Shown: one piece after another, positions 4,688-8,004 of the stretch
Position numbering within the stretch: position 1 is the stretch's first letter
How the letters are laid out: each line of letters starts with the position of its first letter
Origin: Alphaproteobacteria bacterium
Lineage (GTDB): Bacteria; Pseudomonadota; Alphaproteobacteria; Micavibrionales; UBA2020
NCBI GenBank assembly: GCA_018971405.1
Contig: JAGXAX010000061.1
Span: 1-8,004 of the forward strand
Direction: 5' to 3'
Length of the DNA stretch: 8,004 bases
Translations under genes and position numbers: made by a program
Notes under the pieces: generated by a model
The model's database searches: none
What the model saw: only the letters and a program-made list of their open reading frames with translations
What the model was told of the DNA's origin: nothing

Positions 4688-5401
4688 CGTCACCGTCACC
4701 GTCATGTTGTGCTCTTCAAGCCAGCCGCGCGCGAGGTCGTAGGCGTGCGCGCGGTCGCGGCGGCCGATCTGCAGGAGGATGTTGTTGAGGTCCGCCGCGG
4801 CGCGCGCCTTGTCAGGATCGTTGGCCGGCGCGCCGGGCGCGGCGGTTCCCGTCTTCGTGTTATAGTCGTTGACCGCGATGTAAAGCCACATCGCCGCGGT
4901 GACGGGGTTCTTTTGCACGCCGTCGCCGGTATAATAGGTGATCGCCAGATAATGGGCGGCGAGGCCGCGTCCGGCGTTGGCGGCGGCGTTCAGCCATTTG
5001 AGCGCCAGCGGGGTGTTTTTCTGCACGCCCTGCCCGTTCTGGTACATGATGCCGAGCAGTTCTTCCGCCTCCGGATAGCTGTCGCTGGCGATGGCTTTGA
5101 GGTGCGCGGCGGCGATGGCGTATTCCTTGTTTTCGTAAGCGGCCTTGATGTCGTTCATGTTCATGACCTGAGCCATGTCGCCGTTGTTGTTCGCGGCGGC
5201 GGGCTCTTCGTCGGCTTTCTTCGGCCGCATCATCATCAGCCCGTCCGGAACGTTGTCATACTCGCCGATCGGCTGCGCGCCGTCGCCTTTTTGCTGCTGT
5301 TGCGGCTGTTGCTCCTGCGCCGCGGCGGGGACGCCGCCGAAAAGCAGCGCGGCGGTGAAAAGCAGCGCCGGTAAAAGACGGTTGCGCGTGTCATGACGCA
5401 T
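4679..5401 (-). CDS. Secreted Sel1-repeat (TPR-like) protein
   Basis: The 240-residue product begins with a Sec signal peptide: basic residues at 2-8, a hydrophobic core at about 9-23, and a probable cleavage after AAA at 26-28. A low-complexity glutamine-rich linker follows at 29-37 (QEQQPQQQQ), then an acidic and Asn/Met-rich region at about 48-84. Two clear Sel1 repeats span about 112-144 (LGIMYQNGQGVQKN then ALKWLNAAANAG) and 148-180 (LAITYYTGDGVQKN then AAMWLYIAVND). A degenerate helical pair precedes them at about 84-110. Such solenoids mediate protein-protein contacts, often in the periplasm; the partner here is unknown. The ATG at 5401 has AAGGGGG 8 nt upstream, and the signal peptide starts there. 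An in-frame TTG at 5422 is less likely because it would put the ribosome binding site inside the gene. It lies 75 bp downstream of prmA on the same strand. Confidence 0.88.
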   Translation of the reverse strand: MRHDTRNRLLPALLFTAALLFGGVPAAAQEQQPQQQQKGDGAQPIGEYDNVPDGLMMMRPKKADEEPAAANNNGDMAQVMNMNDIKAAYENKEYAIAAAHLKAIASDSYPEAEELLGIMYQNGQGVQKNTPLALKWLNAAANAGRGLAAHYLAITYYTGDGVQKNPVTAAMWLYIAVNDYNTKTGTAAPGAPANDPDKARAAADLNNILLQIGRRDRAHAYDLARGWLEEHNMTVTVTPP

Positions 5402-5439
5402 GCGGGAGGCCCCCTTATTCAAAAAAACCTGCTGCGGAA

Positions 5440-5469
5440 ATCCTACACGTTTTGGGGATAAAAGGTAAA
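5440..5469 (-). promoter_or_regulatory. Possible promoter of the Sel1-repeat gene
   Basis: On the minus strand, TTTACC (5469-5464, 4 of 6) and TAGGAT (5445-5440, 4 of 6) are separated by 18 nt in the gap after prmA. The -10 is identical to the one proposed for the gene at 2829. Transcription would begin near 5433. Read-through from prmA is an alternative, since no clear terminator separates the two genes. Confidence 0.3.
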
Positions 5470-5476
5470 GGCCGCT

Positions 5477-6406
5477 TTATTTGCGGAACACGAGCGCGCA
5501 CCAGCCGTCGATCGTCTCCTCGCGCACGCGGACGAGGCCGAGATTTTCATGCGCGCTTGCGACCTCCTCCTTCTGACGCAGGAGAATGCCGGAAAGCACG
5601 GCGTACCCGCCGCCGCCGAGCGCGCGGACGAGCGCCGGCGCCATGGCCACGAGCGGGTTGGCCAGAATATTGGCCGTCACCACGTCATAAGGGGCTCTCC
5701 GCTCCGCCAGTTCCGTGTCGTAGCCGTCGCCCGCCGCCGCCTTGATTTCGCCCGCCGCGCCGTTCATGGCCGCGTGGCGGTTCGTCACGGTAACGGATTC
5801 AGGGTCGATGTCGACGGCGGCGACCCTGATCCCCGGCCAGAGCTTCGTCATGGCGATGGCGAGAATGCCCGAGCCGCAGCCCATGTCGAGACCGTTTTTG
5901 AATATATGCCCCTGTTCTTTCAGCCAGACCAGCGCGTCAAGGCAGCCGCGCGTCGTCTCGTGCTCGCCGGAGCCGAAGGCCGTCGCCGCGTCGATCTGCA
6001 GGGGGATGAGGCCTTGCGGCGGCGCGCCGTCGTAATGCGAGCCGTAGATGAAAAACCGGTTTGTCGCGATGGGCGGAAAGTTTTCGTGCACGTGGCGCAG
6101 CCAGTCTTTCTCCGGCAGCTTTTCCACGCTGATGTCTTTTACATCGAGCAGCGGCGGCAGATTTTCCGCCTCCGCCACGGCGGCGACGCGGCGCAAAATC
6201 TCCTCTTTGTCCGGCGCGCCGAGGGTGGTCAGCGCGATCGCCCAGTCGTCGCCGTCGTCGGCGTCGCGGTTGTGCAGCGATACGGAAACGGCGAGGTCTT
6301 CGAGCGCGTCGGAGAGCTTTTCCGGCAAATCGCCGCAAATTTTCCGCCCGAAGCCGAGCCGCACCGTCCGGAGGTCGTGCGGGGATATGTCATTCGCGTC
6401 CGTCAT
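5477..6406 (-). CDS. prmA: Ribosomal protein L11 methyltransferase PrmA
   Basis: PrmA trimethylates ribosomal protein L11 with S-adenosylmethionine in the cytosol. The 309 residues compare with about 293 in E. coli. The N-terminal substrate-recognition domain covers about 1-125 and is poorly conserved. The catalytic Rossmann domain follows: AFGSGEHETT at 143-152 (matching the family AFGTGxHxTT), the SAM-binding motif LDMGCGSGILAIA at 173-185, AVDIDPESV at 197-205, NILANPL at 246-252, and VLSGIL at 270-275. The start at 6406 is the first ATG giving the family N-terminus. The frame stays open far upstream, antisense to the thiolase, but that extension has no homology. No ribosome binding site is present, and a strong promoter ends 6 nt before the ATG, so the mRNA may be leaderless. 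It is divergent from the thiolase gene and upstream of the Sel1 gene. Confidence 0.92.
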   Translation of the reverse strand: MTDANDISPHDLRTVRLGFGRKICGDLPEKLSDALEDLAVSVSLHNRDADDGDDWAIALTTLGAPDKEEILRRVAAVAEAENLPPLLDVKDISVEKLPEKDWLRHVHENFPPIATNRFFIYGSHYDGAPPQGLIPLQIDAATAFGSGEHETTRGCLDALVWLKEQGHIFKNGLDMGCGSGILAIAMTKLWPGIRVAAVDIDPESVTVTNRHAAMNGAAGEIKAAAGDGYDTELAERRAPYDVVTANILANPLVAMAPALVRALGGGGYAVLSGILLRQKEEVASAHENLGLVRVREETIDGWCALVFRK

Positions 6407-6412
6407 GAGCGC

Positions 6413-6440
6413 ATCATATTGACCTGACAGGTTTTGTCCA
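6413..6440 (-). promoter_or_regulatory. Probable prmA promoter giving a leaderless mRNA
   Basis: On the minus strand, TGGACA (6440-6435, 5 of 6 to TTGACA) and TATGAT (6418-6413, 5 of 6 to TATAAT) are spaced by 16 nt. Only 6 nt (GCGCTC) separate the -10 from the prmA ATG. Transcription would therefore start at or next to the A of the start codon. The absence of a ribosome binding site agrees with this. Confidence 0.5.
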
Positions 6441-6447
6441 CCATATT
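6419..6447 (+). promoter_or_regulatory. Probable thiolase promoter overlapping the prmA promoter
   Basis: TTGACC (6419-6424, 5 of 6) and CATATT (6442-6447, 4 of 6) are spaced by 17 nt. Transcription would start near 6454, leaving a leader of about 22 nt with GGGGGAAG at 6465-6472. The element occupies nearly the same bases as the divergent prmA promoter. Its spacer and -35 contain the 11-bp palindrome ACCTG-A-CAGGT (6422-6432). Confidence 0.4.
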
Positions 6448-6451
6448 TAAA

Positions 6452-6459
6452 ATGGTTAA
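6452..6459 (-). promoter_or_regulatory. CtrA-like half-site at the thiolase transcription start
   Basis: ATGGTTAA is the reverse complement of TTAACCAT. With the TTAA at 6447-6450 it forms TTAA-N5-TTAA, two bases short of the canonical CtrA spacing of seven. It sits at the predicted start of transcription, where bound protein would repress. The match may be accidental. Confidence 0.25.
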
Positions 6460-6475
6460 CAGACGGGGGAAGACC

Positions 6476-7603
6476 ATGGAAAAGAATGTCGTTATCGCGG
6501 GCTATGTCCGCACGCCCTTCCACTTCGCGGGCAAAGGCGCTCTGGCAAACGTGCGGCCGGACGATCTTGCCACGGCGGCGGTCGTCGAGCTGGTGAAAAG
6601 AACCGGCATCGACGGCGCGGAGATCGAGGACCTGATCATGGGCTGCGCCTTTCCCGAGGGCGAGCAGGGCTTCAACGTCGCCCGCCTCGTCGTCAACATG
6701 GCGAACCTTCCGGTTTCCGTCGCGGGCGCGACGGTGAACAGGTTCTGCGGCTCCTCGATGCAGTCGATCCATCAGGCGGCGGGCGCGATCCGGATGGGCG
6801 CGGGTAACGCCTTCATCTGCGCGGGCGTGGAATCGATGACGCGCATCCCGATGGGCGGCTTCAATCCCCTTCTCAACCCCAAACTGGTGAAGGACTATCC
6901 GCAGGCCTACATCGGCATGGGCGAAACGGCGGAGAACCTCGCCAGAAAATACAGCATCTCCCGTGAAAAGCAGGACACCTTCGCCGCCCGCTCGCAGAAA
7001 AAAGCCGCCGAAGCGCGCAGCGCCGGAAAACTGAAGGATGAAATCGTCGCGGTGGGCGACGTGACGGAAGACGGCTGCATCCGTCCCGAGACGACGGCGG
7101 AAACGCTGGCGGGGCTGAAGCCGGCGTTCGACGCGCAAGGCACGGTCACGGCGGGCACCTCCTCGCCCCTGACCGACGGCGCGGCCGCGACGCTGGTCTG
7201 TTCGGAAGAATTCGCCAAAACCCATGGCATGAACATTCTCGCCCGCATCAAGTCCGTCGCTGTCTGCGGCTGCCCGCCCGAGATCATGGGCATCGGGCCG
7301 GTCGGCGCGGCCGGCAAGGCGCTCGCGCGCGCCGGCCTGACGCTCGCCGACATCGACATCATCGAGCTCAACGAGGCTTTCGCCGCCCAATCGCTCGCCG
7401 TGATCGAGGAACTTAAAATGGACGAAAGCAAAATCAACCTCGACGGCGGCGCGATCGCGCTTGGCCACCCGCTCGGCGCCTCCGGCGCGCGCATCACCGC
7501 CAAGGCCGCGCAGATCCTGAAGCGCGAGGGAAAACAATTCGCGCTTGCCACCATGTGCATCGGCGGCGGACAGGGCATCGCCACGGTGCTCGAGGCGGCA
7601 TGA
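6476..7603 (+). CDS. fadA: Acetyl-CoA acyltransferase (3-ketoacyl-CoA thiolase, FadA-type)
   Basis: The enzyme cleaves 3-ketoacyl-CoA with CoA to acetyl-CoA and a shortened acyl-CoA, the last step of fatty-acid beta-oxidation. The 375-residue product shows the complete thiolase set: nucleophile Cys91 in TVNRFCGSSMQ (86-96), NEAFA at 299-303, GGAIALGHPLGASGARI at 324-340 with His331, and the second catalytic Cys361 in ATMCIGGGQGIA (358-369). Several stretches, including QGFNVAR, the Cys91 segment and TAGTSSPLTDGAA (225-237), are closest to E. coli FadA as I recall it. Biosynthetic acetoacetyl-CoA thiolase activity cannot be excluded. No fadB partner lies in this window. The ATG at 6476 follows GGGGGAAG; in-frame ATG 6452 and TTG 6434 upstream would overlap the promoter. 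It is divergent from prmA, and its stop overlaps the next start (ATGA). Confidence 0.93.
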   Translation: MEKNVVIAGYVRTPFHFAGKGALANVRPDDLATAAVVELVKRTGIDGAEIEDLIMGCAFPEGEQGFNVARLVVNMANLPVSVAGATVNRFCGSSMQSIHQAAGAIRMGAGNAFICAGVESMTRIPMGGFNPLLNPKLVKDYPQAYIGMGETAENLARKYSISREKQDTFAARSQKKAAEARSAGKLKDEIVAVGDVTEDGCIRPETTAETLAGLKPAFDAQGTVTAGTSSPLTDGAAATLVCSEEFAKTHGMNILARIKSVAVCGCPPEIMGIGPVGAAGKALARAGLTLADIDIIELNEAFAAQSLAVIEELKMDESKINLDGGAIALGHPLGASGARITAKAAQILKREGKQFALATMCIGGGQGIATVLEAA

Positions 7604-8004
7604 AAGCCTTTCTGAAGGAGCTTCTGCTGAGCTTCTATGCGCGGACGTTTTACAGCGCCCTCGCGCGGGAAAAAAGCGGCATCGGCGCGCGCTTCATGCT
7701 GGCGCTGTCGGTGGCGCTGTTGCTGCCGGCGGGGCTGGTTCTTTTTCCGGCCGCGCGCGGCATGGTCTCCGCCGCGGAGGTCGTCGCGGCGCAAATGCCG
7801 AAGATGGATTTTTCGGGCGGCAGGCTGGCCATCGACGCGCCCTCGCCCCGCGTCATACCGCTCGGCGCGCTCGGCGGAAAAATGGCCATCGCGGTGGACA
7901 CCAACAGCAGCATCTCCGACATGACGGCGGACGAAAAGCGCATGCGCGAGGAGCATCTCCTCATGCTGTTCGGCGCGGACGGGGCGGTTTTCCGCGGCCG
8001 CAGC
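7600..8004 (+). CDS. DUF1189-like membrane protein (3' end beyond the window)
   Basis: The 135 visible residues resemble the N-terminus of DUF1189 membrane proteins. An amphipathic opening (FLKELLLSFYARTFYSAL at 4-21) leads to a hydrophobic helix at about 32-49. An extracytoplasmic segment follows, containing MPKMDFSGGRLAID at 66-79 and MAIAVDTNSSIS at 95-106, the pattern typical of the family (a 'lPxfxixxGxL' motif followed by 'xxixIDT'). The assignment is from memory and the family's function is unknown. The start at 7600 overlaps the thiolase stop by four bases, with GAGG just upstream, so the two genes are translationally coupled. The frame is open to the right edge with no stop. Later membrane helices expected of the family would lie outside the window. 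Confidence 0.8.
   Translation, partial: MKAFLKELLLSFYARTFYSALAREKSGIGARFMLALSVALLLPAGLVLFPAARGMVSAAEVVAAQMPKMDFSGGRLAIDAPSPRVIPLGALGGKMAIAVDTNSSISDMTADEKRMREEHLLMLFGADGAVFRGRS

Noticed and set aside
5402..5438. Run of seven A on the plus strand (T on the minus) as an intrinsic terminator for prmA
   Set aside because: No stable stem directly precedes the T run on the minus strand.
5453..5461. DnaA-box-like TGGGGATAA (8 of 9)
   Set aside because: A single isolated match 2.6 kb from the cluster, overlapping the spacer of a possible promoter; one such match is expected by chance.
6434..6442. DnaA-box-like TTGTCCACC (7 of 9)
   Set aside because: Weak and isolated, and better explained as part of the prmA -35 element.
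6407..7537. Upstream extension of the prmA frame antisense to the thiolase
   Set aside because: No PrmA homology before the ATG at 6406; the thiolase on the other strand has all catalytic motifs.

Overview
The window looks like chromosomal DNA of a GC-rich alphaproteobacterium, covering the probable replication origin (oriC) and its two flanks. The assignment rests on gene order: a hemE-hemH-hemJ haem operon read away from an intergenic region with DnaA boxes and an AT-rich tract. This is the arrangement known around the Caulobacter crescentus and Rickettsia prowazekii origins. Possible CtrA half-sites (TTAACCAT) and a ferrochelatase with a cysteine-rich tail fit the same group. The genus cannot be fixed from the sequence alone.

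Layout. Positions 1-2378, minus strand: the tightly coupled haem operon hemE (uroporphyrinogen decarboxylase), hemH (ferrochelatase) and hemJ (protoporphyrinogen oxidase, cut by the window edge). Positions 2379-2828: a 450-bp gene-free region, the candidate oriC, with a 19-bp run of pure A/T beside hemE and at least seven DnaA-box-like 9-mers. Positions 2829-3434, plus strand: an uncharacterised 201-residue protein whose probable promoter overlaps a DnaA box. Positions 3435-3624: a 190-bp spacer with several palindromes, one holding a CtrA-like half-site. Positions 3625-4650, plus strand: a 341-residue protein resembling the putative metallopeptidase family DUF6782, but with R-E-L-R-R where a zinc HExxH motif would be expected.

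Positions 4679-5401, minus strand: a secreted Sel1-repeat protein, convergent with the previous gene. Positions 5477-6406, minus strand: prmA, the ribosomal protein L11 methyltransferase. A 69-bp divergent promoter region separates it from a FadA-type thiolase (6476-7603, plus). The thiolase is translationally coupled to a DUF1189-like membrane protein (7600 to the right edge).

Functionally, the left flank carries the last steps of haem synthesis and the right flank holds translation-related, lipid-metabolism and envelope genes. The two operons next to the origin are both transcribed away from it, co-directionally with the expected forks. No RNA genes, insertion sequences, CRISPR arrays or prophage genes were seen. 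The most notable content is the origin itself, the unfamiliar gene on its right side, the apparently inactivated metallopeptidase motif and the overlapping divergent promoters of prmA and the thiolase, where prmA may be leaderless.
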